Assembly: GCA_035650215.1 (NCBI GenBank)
Contig: DASRIC010000106.1
Span: 1-43,319, forward strand
Length of the DNA stretch: 43,319 nt
Source: JACVRW01 sp035650215
GTDB lineage: Bacteria > Actinomycetota > Thermoleophilia > Solirubrobacterales > Thermoleophilaceae
Direction of reading: 5' to 3'
Part shown: positions 7,790 to 15,736 of the stretch, one piece after another
Numbering within the stretch: the first letter of the stretch is position 1
Layout: each line of letters starts with the position of its first letter
Program-made: the position numbers and the translations under genes
Notes under the pieces: model-generated
Told to the model about the DNA's origin: nothing
Seen by the model: the letters and a program-made list of their open reading frames with translations, nothing else
The model's database searches: none

Positions 7790-9106
7790 ATGCCCGAGGC
7801 TCAAGCGCCGCCGCCGTCGAGCGCTCCCGCGATCGAGCCGCGGGACTACCTGCGACTCGTCGGCCTGGGGGCCCTGATCGGCGTGCCGGCCGGGCTGGTC
7901 GCGGCCGGCTTCCTCGCGCTCGTGCACATCGTCGAGAACCTCCTGTGGACCGACCTGCCCGACTGGCTCGGCCACTCCTCGCCCCCGTGGTACCTCGTGA
8001 TCGGCGTGCCGGTGGTGGGCGCCCTCGTGGTGTTCGCGGCCCGGACGCTGCTGCCCGGAGACGGCGGGCACTCACCGATCGGCGGGCTCTCGGTAAAGCC
8101 CTCGCCTCTGGCGTACGGGCCGGGCGTCCTGCTCGCCGCTGTGGCCACGCTCTCGTTCGGCGCGGTGCTTGGGCCCGAGGCGCCGCTGATCGCCCTCGGC
8201 TCCGTGGTCGGCGTTGCCGTAGCCACGCTCGCGCGCGTCGGCGAGCGCGAGCGCATGGTGCTCGGCCTCGCCGGGTCGTTCTCCGCCGTGTCGGCGCTGT
8301 TCGGCGGTCCGCTGGTGGCGGGCATGCTCCTGATCGAGGCGGGCGTGGGACTCGGTGCCGCTCTCATCCCGACGCTGCTGCCAGGCCTAGTGGCCGCGGC
8401 CTGCGGCTACACGCTCTTCATCGGGCTCGGCAACTGGGAGGGCATCCAGACCGCGGGGCTGGAGCTGACCGGGCTTCCGGCCTACGACGGCACGAGCGTC
8501 GGGGATCTGCTCCTCGGAGTGGCGGTCGGCCTGGTCACGGCGCTCCTGATCGCAGGCGTGCGGGTGCTCGCGGTCCGCACCGACGCGCTGCGCGGACGCG
8601 GCGTGGGTATGGCGCCGCTGCTGCTGGCCGGCGGCCTCGCGGTCGGCCTGCTCGCCTGGAGCGCCGATTTGCTCGGCGCCGACTCGCAGGACGTGCTCTT
8701 CTCGGGTCAGGCGGCGCTTCCCAACCTGGTAGCCGAGGGCTCGCTCGGCGTGGTGGTGGTGCTCATCGTGGCCAAGGGCCTCGCCTACGCGATCAGCCTC
8801 GGCTCGGGCTTCCGCGGCGGCCCCGTCTTCCCGGCCGTGTTCCTCGGCATCGCGGTGGCGATGGTCGCGGTCGAGCTCGTCGACCTGTCGATCACCGCCG
8901 CGGTGGCCATCGGCACCGCCGCCGGCATGGCGGCGATGACCAAGCTGCTGTTCTCGTCGGTGCTGCTGGCCGCGCTGCTGGTCGGCTCGCCAGGCTTCGA
9001 CGCGCTTCCGGCGGCGGTGCTCGCCGCCTCCACCGCATGGATGGTGCGCATGGCGATCGACCGGCGCTCCGGCGATGCCGTCAGTCCCGCCGCCGGCCCA
9101 CCGTGA
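7790..9106 (+). CDS. ClC-family chloride channel / H+-Cl- antiporter
   Basis: A 438-residue polytopic membrane protein. It shows the ClC signature segments: GGHSPIGGLSVKP, the selectivity-filter segment GAVLGPEAPLIALGS (variant of GxEGP, keeping the gating glutamate), and GSGFRGGPVFPAVFLG. No CBS domains follow the membrane part. The protein is somewhat shorter at the N-terminus than EcClcA, with a Pro-rich leader. The 3' end overlaps the convergent YbhN-like gene by 26 bases. Whether it is a channel or an antiporter cannot be decided without a structural alignment of the proton glutamate. Confidence 0.88.
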   Translation: MPEAQAPPPSSAPAIEPRDYLRLVGLGALIGVPAGLVAAGFLALVHIVENLLWTDLPDWLGHSSPPWYLVIGVPVVGALVVFAARTLLPGDGGHSPIGGLSVKPSPLAYGPGVLLAAVATLSFGAVLGPEAPLIALGSVVGVAVATLARVGERERMVLGLAGSFSAVSALFGGPLVAGMLLIEAGVGLGAALIPTLLPGLVAAACGYTLFIGLGNWEGIQTAGLELTGLPAYDGTSVGDLLLGVAVGLVTALLIAGVRVLAVRTDALRGRGVGMAPLLLAGGLAVGLLAWSADLLGADSQDVLFSGQAALPNLVAEGSLGVVVVLIVAKGLAYAISLGSGFRGGPVFPAVFLGIAVAMVAVELVDLSITAAVAIGTAAGMAAMTKLLFSSVLLAALLVGSPGFDALPAAVLAASTAWMVRMAIDRRSGDAVSPAAGPP

Positions 9107-10151
9107 CCGAGCGCGAGGCTCGCCCGAGGTCCGACTCCGGGATCGACTCGATCTCCTCGAGCGCGCTCTCGCCGTACCTGCGCCGGTGCACGACCGCGGC
9201 CACGGCGCCGGCGGGGATCGGCAGCCAGAACGACACGAGGCGGTACGCGAGCGTGGCCACCAGCGCGGCGCCGGCGGCCACGCCCGCGAGCGCGAGCATT
9301 CCCGTGAGGCCCGCCTCCACGAAGCCGAGGCCGCCGGGCGTGAGCGGCAACTGGCCCAGGAACTGGGCGGCGCAGAAGGCGAGCAGCACGGTGGACGGCC
9401 GCGGATCGGCGTTCACCGCCGTGAGCGCGGCAAGCAGGGTCAGGTAGTCGAGCACCCAGCGCCCGGCTGCGAACAGGAGCGCCTCCCACCAGCGCCGGCC
9501 GAGCACCTGCCGCACCTCGTTGCGCTCGGCCACGAGGCGTTCGGGCAGCCCGCTGAGCGGGGCACGCCCGCGCAGCACGCGGTTGCGGACGGCCTGCGCC
9601 GCGCGGCCGATCACGACGAGCGGTCCGTCCCGGACGATCGCCGCCGCCCCGAGCGCGACCGTCGCCACGAACACCACGCCGCCGATCACGGCCGCCCGGC
9701 CCAGGCCGGGGTCGACCGGTGCGCCGAACAGGATCGCGGGCAGCGCCAGCAGCGGCAGAGCGAGGAGGATCCCGAACACGAGCACCGAGGAGGCGGCCAT
9801 GCCCGAGGCCGCTGCCGCGGCCGGCACGCCGGCGCGCGTGAGCATCGCGTACTGCAACGCCCCCGCCGCGGCCACGCCGCCCGGCACAACCCGGCCGAAG
9901 GCCGTCGAGGCGAGCTGCGAGGTCACGACCGGTGCGATGTGCTCGGCGCGCACGGAGAGCTTCTGCACGGCCCACATGCAGGCGAAGCTGCCCACCTGGA
10001 GCGCGATCATCGCCACGTACCAGAGCGGGTTGAAGTCGTCGAGGCGATCGAACGCCCCGAACACCTGGAGTAGCGCCGGCGCGAGGAGGTACAGCGAGAT
10101 CGCGGTCACCGCGAGCAGCAGTCCACGCTTGGCTAGGCCGCCGGCGCTCAT
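9081..10151 (-). CDS. Lysylphosphatidylglycerol synthase TM-region / UPF0104 (YbhN-like) membrane protein
   Basis: A 356-residue polytopic protein with about eight hydrophobic segments. Family features include VTSQLASTAFGRVVPGGVAA near the first third and CAAQFLGQLPLTPGGLGFVEA near residue 265, the PGGlG.vE signature of this family. It lacks the soluble aminoacyl-transfer domain of MprF, so it is probably a flippase- or lipid-related protein of unknown substrate. The ATG at 10151 follows a TAGCCT box whose TAG is also the stop codon of the upstream AI-2E-type gene. Its 3' end overlaps the ClC gene. Confidence 0.85.
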   Translation of the reverse strand: MSAGGLAKRGLLLAVTAISLYLLAPALLQVFGAFDRLDDFNPLWYVAMIALQVGSFACMWAVQKLSVRAEHIAPVVTSQLASTAFGRVVPGGVAAAGALQYAMLTRAGVPAAAAASGMAASSVLVFGILLALPLLALPAILFGAPVDPGLGRAAVIGGVVFVATVALGAAAIVRDGPLVVIGRAAQAVRNRVLRGRAPLSGLPERLVAERNEVRQVLGRRWWEALLFAAGRWVLDYLTLLAALTAVNADPRPSTVLLAFCAAQFLGQLPLTPGGLGFVEAGLTGMLALAGVAAGAALVATLAYRLVSFWLPIPAGAVAAVVHRRRYGESALEEIESIPESDLGRASRSVTVGRRRD

Positions 10152-10160
10152 ATGGGAAGG

Positions 10161-10166
10161 AGGCTA
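10161..10166 (-). promoter_or_regulatory. -10 box for the YbhN-like gene, sharing the upstream stop codon
   Basis: On the minus strand TAGCCT (10166-10161) ends 9 bases before the ATG at 10151. Its first three bases are the stop codon of the preceding gene. Confidence 0.45.
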
Positions 10167-11261
10167 CGCAGGCGCCGGGTCGGGGGACGGCGGCGCCACC
10201 GGTGGCGGTTCGTCCTCCGGCTCTTCCGGCTTGATCGACAGCGTGCGAAGGTCCACGTACTCCCGCATCAGGATCTGTATCGACGCCGCCACGGGGATCG
10301 CCACGAGCGCCCCGATCACGCCGAGCAGCACGCTGCCGAACAGCACGGCCACGATCGTGATGAACGGGTGGACGTGGACCGTCCGCTTCTGGATCTGCGG
10401 CTGGATCACGTGGTTCTCGAACTGCTGGTAGACGATCGCCCAGATCACCCAGATGATCGTGGCGGTCGGGAAGTTCTCGAACAGCGTGACGATCCCGATC
10501 AGGAACGCCGCGATCGTGGCTCCGATCAGCGGGATCAGGGAGAACAGCCCGGCGATCACCGCGAGTGGCGCCCGGAACGGCACGCCCAGGATCGTCAGCA
10601 CGATGTAGGTGGCCACGCCGGCGATCACCGCGATCGTGAGCGCGCCCGCAACGTAGCCGCCCACCGCGCCTGCCATATGGTCGAGCGAGCGCCGGAGGCG
10701 CGTGCGTTCGTCCTCGGGCCGGTTGGCGATGATGGCGTCCGTCCAGGTGCGCCCGTTCGAGAGCAGGAACGCCGTGAGCACGAGGATCGTGATAAGCGCG
10801 AACAGCGAGTTCACGACCCCGAAGCCCACGTCGCGCAGCGTGCCGGCCGCCCCGCCGAGCTTGTCGGGCAGCTTGGCCGCCTCCTTCTCGAGCTGCCCGG
10901 TGATGTCGTAGTCCTCGTTCAGCTTGCGCAGCTGGTTGTTCTCCTCGACGAAGCGGGTCACGTCGTCGGCGTACTCCGGCACGTTCTTCGCGAAGTTGTC
11001 GGCCTCCGTGATCAGGGGCGGCACGATCAGGGCGGCCAGGAGGAGCGGCACGGCCAGCAGCACCAGGTAGACGATCGTGATCGCGAACCCCCGCCTCATC
11101 CGGCGCGCCACCCAGTTCACCGGGGGCGACAGGGCCAGCGCCAGGAAGATGGCGATCAGGAGCCAGCCGATCGGCCGGCGGAGCAGATAGAGCAGGTAGA
11201 GGGCAATCGCCACGCAGACGACGATCAGCACGATCCGGACCACGCTCCTGGCGGTGGGCAT
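10164..11261 (-). CDS. AI-2E family transporter (PerM/YhhT-like permease)
   Basis: A 365-residue membrane protein. Two N-terminal hydrophobic helices with LALSPPVNWVARRM are followed by a large soluble insert (about 85-155) and then several helices. The C-terminal block carries LFSLIPLIGATIAAFLIG and QQFENHVIQPQI, the hallmark of the family. Despite the name, most members are not proven AI-2 exporters; some act as ion antiporters. A Pro- and Glu-rich cytoplasmic tail ends the protein. It is 35 bases downstream of the DegV gene on the same strand, so they may be co-transcribed. Confidence 0.88.
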   Translation of the reverse strand: MPTARSVVRIVLIVVCVAIALYLLYLLRRPIGWLLIAIFLALALSPPVNWVARRMRRGFAITIVYLVLLAVPLLLAALIVPPLITEADNFAKNVPEYADDVTRFVEENNQLRKLNEDYDITGQLEKEAAKLPDKLGGAAGTLRDVGFGVVNSLFALITILVLTAFLLSNGRTWTDAIIANRPEDERTRLRRSLDHMAGAVGGYVAGALTIAVIAGVATYIVLTILGVPFRAPLAVIAGLFSLIPLIGATIAAFLIGIVTLFENFPTATIIWVIWAIVYQQFENHVIQPQIQKRTVHVHPFITIVAVLFGSVLLGVIGALVAIPVAASIQILMREYVDLRTLSIKPEEPEDEPPPVAPPSPDPAPA

Positions 11262-11296
11262 CGGGCGAGCCTTCGCCCTTGCGCTGGGCGCTCCTG

Positions 11297-12166
11297 CTAC
11301 TGCACGAAATGCGCCGGGAGCCCGCCCATCCCGAGCAGCCCCGGGCCGGTGTGTGCGGAGAGCACTGGGCCGATCTCACTCACGATCGTGGGGGGTGTGC
11401 CGAACACCTCGGAGCAGCGCTCGATCAGCGCGGCACACTGCTGCGGAGCGTTGATGTGCTGGGCCGACCAGGCGTCGGCGCCCGAGTCGTGGCGCTGGCG
11501 CGCGTAGTCGACCATGCGCTCGAACGCGCGGGAGGAGGTGCGAACCCGCTCGATCGGGGTCATCTCGTTCTCCACCGTCAGGATCGGCTTCACGCGCAGC
11601 GTGGAGCCGATCCAGGCGCTGGCCGCCCCGATGCGCCCGCCGCGCTTGAGGAACTCGAGCGTGTCGACGGCGAACCAGAGCTTGAGCTCGGAGCGGGCCT
11701 CCGCCACGTGATCCACGATCTGCGCCGCGCTGGCGCCCTCGCCCGCGGCCTTGGCGGCCGCGAGCACCATGAAGCCGAGCCCCCCGGCCGCGGTGGTCGA
11801 GTCGATCACGTGAACGCGCTCGCCGCCCTTGCCGTCGCGTTCGAGCGCGGCGCGTGCCTGGCGGGCGGCGTCGGGCGTGCCCGACAGCCCGCCCGAGATG
11901 TGCACCGAGACCACCTCCCGGCCGTCCGCCAGAAGCGGCTCGAACACGGACGTGAAGTCCCCGATCGACGGCTGCGAGGTGGTGGGCAGCGTCTCGGCGC
12001 CACGCAGCTCCTCGATGAAGGCCTCGTAGTCGGTGATGTCGACTTCGGGCACCGTGCGGTCGCCCCCGAAGACCACGTAGAGGGAAACGACCCGTATCCC
12101 GTACCGATCGATCATCTCCGGCGGCAGGTAGGAGGTGCTGTCGGTCACGATCGCGACGTCCGCCAT
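11297..12166 (-). CDS. DegV family fatty-acid-binding protein
   Basis: The 289 residues match the usual DegV length. N-terminal VAIVTDSTSYLPPEM, TTSQPSIGDF and VHISGGLSGT are the fatty-acid head-group contact motifs, and LEFLKRGGRIG lies in the second half. Family members bind a fatty acid in an internal tunnel, and the related FakB proteins hand it to the kinase FakA. No fakA gene is in this window. A TAGGCT box ends 9 bases before the ATG. Confidence 0.92.
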   Translation of the reverse strand: MADVAIVTDSTSYLPPEMIDRYGIRVVSLYVVFGGDRTVPEVDITDYEAFIEELRGAETLPTTSQPSIGDFTSVFEPLLADGREVVSVHISGGLSGTPDAARQARAALERDGKGGERVHVIDSTTAAGGLGFMVLAAAKAAGEGASAAQIVDHVAEARSELKLWFAVDTLEFLKRGGRIGAASAWIGSTLRVKPILTVENEMTPIERVRTSSRAFERMVDYARQRHDSGADAWSAQHINAPQQCAALIERCSEVFGTPPTIVSEIGPVLSAHTGPGLLGMGGLPAHFVQ

Positions 12167-12175
12167 GAGCGGGCC

Positions 12176-12181
12176 AGCCTA
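12176..12181 (-). promoter_or_regulatory. -10 box for the DegV gene
   Basis: On the minus strand TAGGCT (12181-12176) ends 9 bases before the ATG at 12166, a leaderless-type arrangement. Confidence 0.45.
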
Positions 12182-12254
12182 CTCAGATGGTTGATCTCGA
12201 ACCGGCGCGCCCTCGGGGACACGCGGATTCGGAATCAGCCATCCACCCACGGCG

Positions 12255-12260
12255 TACACT
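12255..12260 (+). promoter_or_regulatory. -10 box for the SDR-family gene
   Basis: TACACT ends 10 bases before the TTG at 12271, which supports this TTG as the start over an in-frame ATG at 12187. Confidence 0.4.
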
Positions 12261-12270
12261 CGCCCCTGGC

Positions 12271-13359
12271 TTGGGCAAGGTGCTCGTAACCGGCGCCACA
12301 GGGTTCATCGGCTCCCACGTGGCGCGCCTCTGTGCCGAACGCGGCGACGACGTGCGACTGGCGGTCGAGGAGGGCTCCCCCGACGCCGCGATCGCCGACC
12401 TGGGCGAGCTCCAGCGGGTGCGCTGCGAGGTGCGCGACCGGCGCTCGGTGCGGCGCGCGCTGAAGGGAATCGAGCGCGTGTTCCACTGCGCCGGCGTGAC
12501 CTCGGTGCGCCCGGCGGACTCGGAGCGCGTCTTCGACGTGAACGTGGGCGGCACGAAGGTCGTGATGCAGGAGTGCCTACGGGCCGAGGTGGAGCGGGTC
12601 GTGTACACCTCGAGCGCCGCGGTGGTCGGTCCCGCGGCGGCGGGCAAGACCGCCGACGAGAGGCAGCTGTTCACGGCCGGCGGGCTCGGCATTCCGTACG
12701 TCAACGCGGTTCACGAGGCCGAGGTGGAGGCGATGCGGGTGGCGGCGCGGGGGCTGCCGCTCGTGTGTGTGAACCCGGCGGTGTGCTTCGGCGCCGGGGA
12801 CTATCTGCTGAGCTCGACCCGGCTGGCGCGAAGCTTCCTGCTCGGGCGCATTCCCGTCTACACCGACGGCGCGGCCGGGATCGTAGACGTGCGCGACGCG
12901 GCCGAGGGGCACCTGCTCGCCGACGTCCGCGGCGGGATCGGGGAGCGCTACCTGCTGTGCGCGCGCAACTTCACCTTCGACCGGCTGTTCGCCGACCTCG
13001 GGCGGCTCTCGGGCATCGACCCGCCGGTGAAGCTCGCCCCGGCCGCGGCGGCCCTGGCGGCCTCGCTGCTCGCGGCGCGGCGGCGCTCGTGGCCGCTCAC
13101 GCCGCTCGAGGTGCGCGCCGCGTCCGAGCGCTGGACCTACCGGGCCACGAAGGCGCGCCGCGAGCTCGGCTGGCGCCCACGACCGCACGAGGAGACGCTC
13201 GAGGCCACCGTGACCTGGCACCTCGAGCGCGAGCACGACCGCATCGCCCGCACCCGCCGCTCACAGCAGGTCCAGTACCGGCTGGCCGGCGCGGCGCTGG
13301 GGGCGGCGGAGGAGGCGTTCGAGCTCGTGCGCCGGGCCGCGGGGCGGGGTTCGCGCTAG
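12271..13359 (+). CDS. Extended SDR (NAD-dependent epimerase/dehydratase-like) lacking the catalytic lysine
   Basis: A 362-residue Rossmann protein with the nucleotide motif VTGATGFIGSHV right at the N-terminus and VYTSSAAVVG before the active site. The usual YxxxK is replaced: Y143 is present in IPYVNAVHEAE, but the fourth residue after it (V147) is valine, coded by GTT. The surrounding VNxxHEAE resembles actinobacterial dihydroflavonol-reductase-like or HpnA-like proteins that keep the lysine. The start is TTG at 12271, because this begins the Rossmann fold directly and follows a TACACT box; the frame is open to an ATG at 12187. Loss of the lysine suggests altered or no redox activity. Confidence 0.82.
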   Translation: MGKVLVTGATGFIGSHVARLCAERGDDVRLAVEEGSPDAAIADLGELQRVRCEVRDRRSVRRALKGIERVFHCAGVTSVRPADSERVFDVNVGGTKVVMQECLRAEVERVVYTSSAAVVGPAAAGKTADERQLFTAGGLGIPYVNAVHEAEVEAMRVAARGLPLVCVNPAVCFGAGDYLLSSTRLARSFLLGRIPVYTDGAAGIVDVRDAAEGHLLADVRGGIGERYLLCARNFTFDRLFADLGRLSGIDPPVKLAPAAAALAASLLAARRRSWPLTPLEVRAASERWTYRATKARRELGWRPRPHEETLEATVTWHLEREHDRIARTRRSQQVQYRLAGAALGAAEEAFELVRRAAGRGSR

Positions 13360-13388
13360 GCCGTCGACTACCCTGCCCAATACCTCCG

Positions 13389-13601
13389 ATGGCTCGATCC
13401 GACCAGAAGCACATAGGCCCCGGACGCGGCGCCAAGGCCATGTCGAACGTCAAGCGGCTGTGGCCGCTGGTCCTGATGGCGTGGGAGCGCTGGCAGTCGC
13501 TCCCACCCGAGCAGCGGGAGCGCTACCTGCGCCAGGCGCGCACCTACGCCGAGCGCGGCAAGAAAAGCTTCGACGAGCGTCGCCGACGCAAGCCGAGCTG
13601 A
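13389..13601 (+). CDS. Small conserved hypothetical protein
   Basis: A 70-residue basic protein with no domain that I recognise. The central part, LWPLVLMAWERWQSLPPEQR with a following ERYLRQARTYAERGKKSF, looks like one amphipathic helical bundle, and the end is RRRRKPS. An internal ATG at 13440 (MSNVKRLWPL) is an alternative start and may be the real one, since the first 17 residues are less structured. A TACCCT at 13369-13374 lies 14 bases before the first ATG. It follows the SDR gene after 29 bases. Confidence 0.6.
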   Translation: MARSDQKHIGPGRGAKAMSNVKRLWPLVLMAWERWQSLPPEQRERYLRQARTYAERGKKSFDERRRRKPS

Positions 13602-13614
13602 GCGCGCGAGCGCC

Positions 13615-14004
13615 TCAGCCCCGGGGCGGCTCGAACAACTCGATCGGATTGCCCGAGGGGTCCTCCAGGAGGATCTGCCGGCCTCCCCGGCCGCTCACGA
13701 TCTCGTTGCGAAACTCGGCCCCCGCCGCTCCGAGCGCCCGAACTTCCTCCTCGAGATCCGCCACCTCGACCTGAATGCGGTTCCAGCCGCCCGGCTCGGG
13801 GCGCCTGCCGTCGGCCACGGCCTGCCCAGCCCCGCCCGCGCCCGGTTCGTTCACAAGCAGCTCGAGCGCGCCACGGCGCAGCATGGCGAAGCCGGGGCCG
13901 GGCTGGAAGGCCACCTCGAAGCCCAACCGCTCCCCGTAGAACGCGACCGCCTCGTCGACGTCGCGCACGATGTACCGGACGCGGACCCGATCGGCCGGTG
14001 CCAC
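13615..14004 (-). CDS. VOC-superfamily protein (glyoxalase/bleomycin-resistance fold)
   Basis: A 129-residue protein with the two VOC half-repeats: RVRYIVRDVDEAVAFYGERL at the start and ILLEDPSGNPIELFEP at the end. The latter carries the usual metal-ligand glutamate (E in PIELFE). The reaction is not predictable; lyases, dioxygenases and binding proteins share this fold. It starts with GTG 12 bases after the glutaredoxin stop on the same strand, so it probably belongs to the bolA-glutaredoxin transcript. Confidence 0.85.
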   Translation of the reverse strand: MAPADRVRVRYIVRDVDEAVAFYGERLGFEVAFQPGPGFAMLRRGALELLVNEPGAGGAGQAVADGRRPEPGGWNRIQVEVADLEEEVRALGAAGAEFRNEIVSGRGGRQILLEDPSGNPIELFEPPRG

Positions 14005-14016
14005 GGACGACCGCGC

Positions 14017-14412
14017 CTAGTTCAGCCGGTTCTCGAGCCCGATCGGCGCCTGGCTCTGCTGGACGTCGGGCTTCGGCACCTGCACGTCGTCGGGCTGCGC
14101 GACGCCGAGCAGCGCCGCCAGCTCGCCCGACTCGTACATCTCAAGCACGATGTCGGACCCGCCAACCAGCTCGCCGTTCACGAACAGCTGCGGGATCGTC
14201 GGCCAGCCGGAGAGCTCCGAGAGCTCTTGGCGGATGCGCGGGTCGGGGAGGATGTCGAGCGCCGCGTACTGCACGCCGAGCTCGTTGAGCGCGCCCGAGG
14301 CGCGCATGGAGAACCCGCAGGCCGGCTGCTCCGGTGTGCCCTTCATGAAGAGCATCACCTTGTTCTCCTTGATGGCGTTGTCGATGAAGGTGCGGATCTC
14401 GTCGTTGGTCAT
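14017..14412 (-). CDS. grxD: Monothiol glutaredoxin (Grx4/GrxD type, CGFS)
   Basis: A 131-residue glutaredoxin with the CGFS active site (C32) in QPACGFSMRA, KGTPEQP just before it, the cis-proline region GWPTIPQLFVNGELVGG, and a C-terminal extension of about 30 residues rich in Gln, Pro and Asp. CGFS glutaredoxins hold a [2Fe-2S] cluster with glutathione or a similar thiol and pair with BolA. The ATG overlaps the bolA stop (ATGA), and an A-type iron-sulfur carrier gene diverges upstream. Many actinobacteria use mycothiol, so the thiol ligand here is an open question. Confidence 0.93.
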   Translation of the reverse strand: MTNDEIRTFIDNAIKENKVMLFMKGTPEQPACGFSMRASGALNELGVQYAALDILPDPRIRQELSELSGWPTIPQLFVNGELVGGSDIVLEMYESGELAALLGVAQPDDVQVPKPDVQQSQAPIGLENRLN

Positions 14413-14648
14413 CGTCCGTCTCCAGGGGTCTGGGTCTTGATGGAGAGCGCGTGGATGGCGCCGCCGACCTCGTCGCCGAATACGTCGTAGATCAGCTTGT
14501 GCTGCTGGATGCGGGTGAGGCCCTCGAAGCGGTCCGAGACGACCTCGGCCCGGAAGTGGTCGCCGCCGCCGGTCAGGTCCTCGACCGCGGCGACGGAGCC
14601 GGGAAGGGCCTCCTCGATGCGCTGCTTGAGCTCGTTCGCGCTGGGCAT
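14409..14648 (-). CDS. bolA: BolA family protein
   Basis: A 79-residue BolA protein with the fold pattern GGGDHFRAEVVSDRFEGLTR, the HKLIYDVFG segment carrying the conserved histidine, and IHALSIKT at the end. It should partner with the CGFS glutaredoxin encoded 4 bases into its stop codon, bridging a [2Fe-2S] cluster. The ATG at 14648 is chosen because the family begins there and because a TACCCT box ends 10 bases before it. A longer frame to 14699 overlaps the divergent gene's start and is not needed. Confidence 0.93.
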   Translation of the reverse strand: MPSANELKQRIEEALPGSVAAVEDLTGGGDHFRAEVVSDRFEGLTRIQQHKLIYDVFGDEVGGAIHALSIKTQTPGDGR

Positions 14649-14658
14649 CCGAATCTTC

Positions 14659-14664
14659 AGGGTA
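14659..14664 (-). promoter_or_regulatory. -10 box for the bolA operon
   Basis: On the minus strand TACCCT (14664-14659) ends 10 bases before the bolA ATG, a leaderless-type arrangement. Confidence 0.45.
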
Positions 14665-14680
14665 CCGACGAAAGCGCCGA

Positions 14681-14686
14681 TACAAT
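14681..14686 (+). promoter_or_regulatory. -10 box for the A-type iron-sulfur carrier gene
   Basis: TACAAT, the best -10 match in this intergenic space, ends 12 bases before the ATG at 14699. Both divergent promoters fit in 50 bases. Confidence 0.5.
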
Positions 14687-14698
14687 GGGGGCAGCTCA

Positions 14699-15055
14699 AT
14701 GGTCACTCTCACCAACATCGCCGCGCAGAAGGTCCATGAGTTCATGAACGGGCAGGCCGCCGAGGGCGAGGTCGGCCTACGGGTCGGCGTTCGCGGTGGC
14801 GGCTGCTCGGGCTTCCAGTACGCACTGGCGCTCGACGAGAAGCGCGACGACGACCATGTGTTCGACGCGTCCGGGATCCGCGTGCTCGTGGATCCGGCGA
14901 GCCTCCGCTACGTGGACGGCTCGACCGTCGACTTCACCGAGAGCTTCCAGGGCTCGGGCTTCGAGGTCTCGAACCCGAACGTCGTGGCCTCGTGCGGCTG
15001 CGGCTCCTCGTTCCGCGTGGCGGACGAAGAGCCGAGCTGCGGCAGCGCCGTCTGA
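14699..15055 (+). CDS. erpA: A-type iron-sulfur cluster carrier (ErpA/IscA/HesB family)
   Basis: A 118-residue protein with the three conserved cysteines of A-type carriers: C36 in GGGCSGFQY, and C99 and C101 in SCGCGSSF. It delivers Fe-S clusters to target enzymes. An extra C114 lies in the tail (EPSCGSAV). It diverges from bolA and the monothiol glutaredoxin across 50 bases, giving a compact iron-sulfur trafficking group. ErpA is the more likely paralog name in an actinobacterium, but IscA-type naming cannot be excluded. Confidence 0.9.
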   Translation: MVTLTNIAAQKVHEFMNGQAAEGEVGLRVGVRGGGCSGFQYALALDEKRDDDHVFDASGIRVLVDPASLRYVDGSTVDFTESFQGSGFEVSNPNVVASCGCGSSFRVADEEPSCGSAV

Positions 15056-15065
15056 GCAGCTCCGC

Positions 15066-15728
15066 CTACACGGGCTTGTTGTCCAGCGAGCTCCAGAGGA
15101 ACAGGCACGCCAGCGTCCGATAGGGGCGCCACGGGCGGGCGAGCCGCTCGAGCCGCTTCGCGTCCGGCAGCTTGCGCAGCCGGTACTCGACCTTCGCCGC
15201 GTTCCTGATCCCCTGGTCGCCCACGGGAAGCACGTCCGGCCGGCCCAGGTGGAACATCAGGAACATGTCGGCCGTCCAGGGTCCGAGCCCCTTGATGGCC
15301 GTCAGCTGGGCACTCACCTCCTCGTCGGGCAGCTCGGGGAGCCGTTCCAGCTCGAGGGTGCCCTCCTCGACGTGCAGCGCGAGGTCGCGCAGGTAGGCGA
15401 TCTTGGGTCGTGACAGGCCGGCCGCCCGGATCGCGTCGGGGTCGGCCTCGAGCAGCTGGCGGGGGGTGGGCGCGTGGCCGCCGAAGATGTCGATCATGCG
15501 GCCGTAGATCGTGGCCGCGGCCTTCGTCGAGAGCTGCTGCCCCACGATCGAGCGCAGCAGCGCGCCGTAGGCGTCGCCGCGCCGCTCTTCGCGGAGCTCG
15601 CGCCGCACCAGAGTGCCGTGCTCCTCTATCAGCCGGGCCATCACCGGGTCGCCCTCGCGCAGCGTCGCAAGGGCCTTGGGGGTGGCCCGCACCGGCTTCG
15701 TGCGCGATCCGGCGCTCGGACGTGGCAT
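15066..15728 (-). CDS. DNA-3-methyladenine glycosylase II (AlkA-like, HhH-GPD superfamily)
   Basis: A 220-residue DNA repair enzyme that should excise alkylated bases. It shows SIVGQQLSTKAA typical of the AlkA group, the helix-hairpin-helix segment LTAIKGLGPWTADMFLMF and the catalytic aspartate D171 in LPVGDQGIRNA. No iron-sulfur cysteine cluster is present, unlike EndoIII or MutY. The ATG at 15728 is supported by a TAGGCT box ending 8 bases before it. The longer in-frame extension upstream runs into the AarF gene and is rejected. It converges with the erpA gene, 10 bases apart. Confidence 0.9.
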   Translation of the reverse strand: MPRPSAGSRTKPVRATPKALATLREGDPVMARLIEEHGTLVRRELREERRGDAYGALLRSIVGQQLSTKAAATIYGRMIDIFGGHAPTPRQLLEADPDAIRAAGLSRPKIAYLRDLALHVEEGTLELERLPELPDEEVSAQLTAIKGLGPWTADMFLMFHLGRPDVLPVGDQGIRNAAKVEYRLRKLPDAKRLERLARPWRPYRTLACLFLWSSLDNKPV

Positions 15729-15736
15729 GGGCGGGC

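Noticed and set aside
10164..11261. Quorum-sensing (AI-2) export system
   Set aside because: The family name is historical; no luxS or AI-2 receptor gene is in the window, so a signalling role is not supported.
8785..11379. An 864-codon minus-strand frame across the ClC, YbhN-like and AI-2E-type genes
   Set aside because: It is Arg-, Gly- and Ala-rich low-complexity sequence with no motif, and three well-supported genes occupy the same DNA.
12187..12270. In-frame N-terminal extension of the SDR gene from ATG 12187
   Set aside because: The 28 residues have no similarity to the family and lie upstream of a good -10 box; the Rossmann fold begins at 12271.
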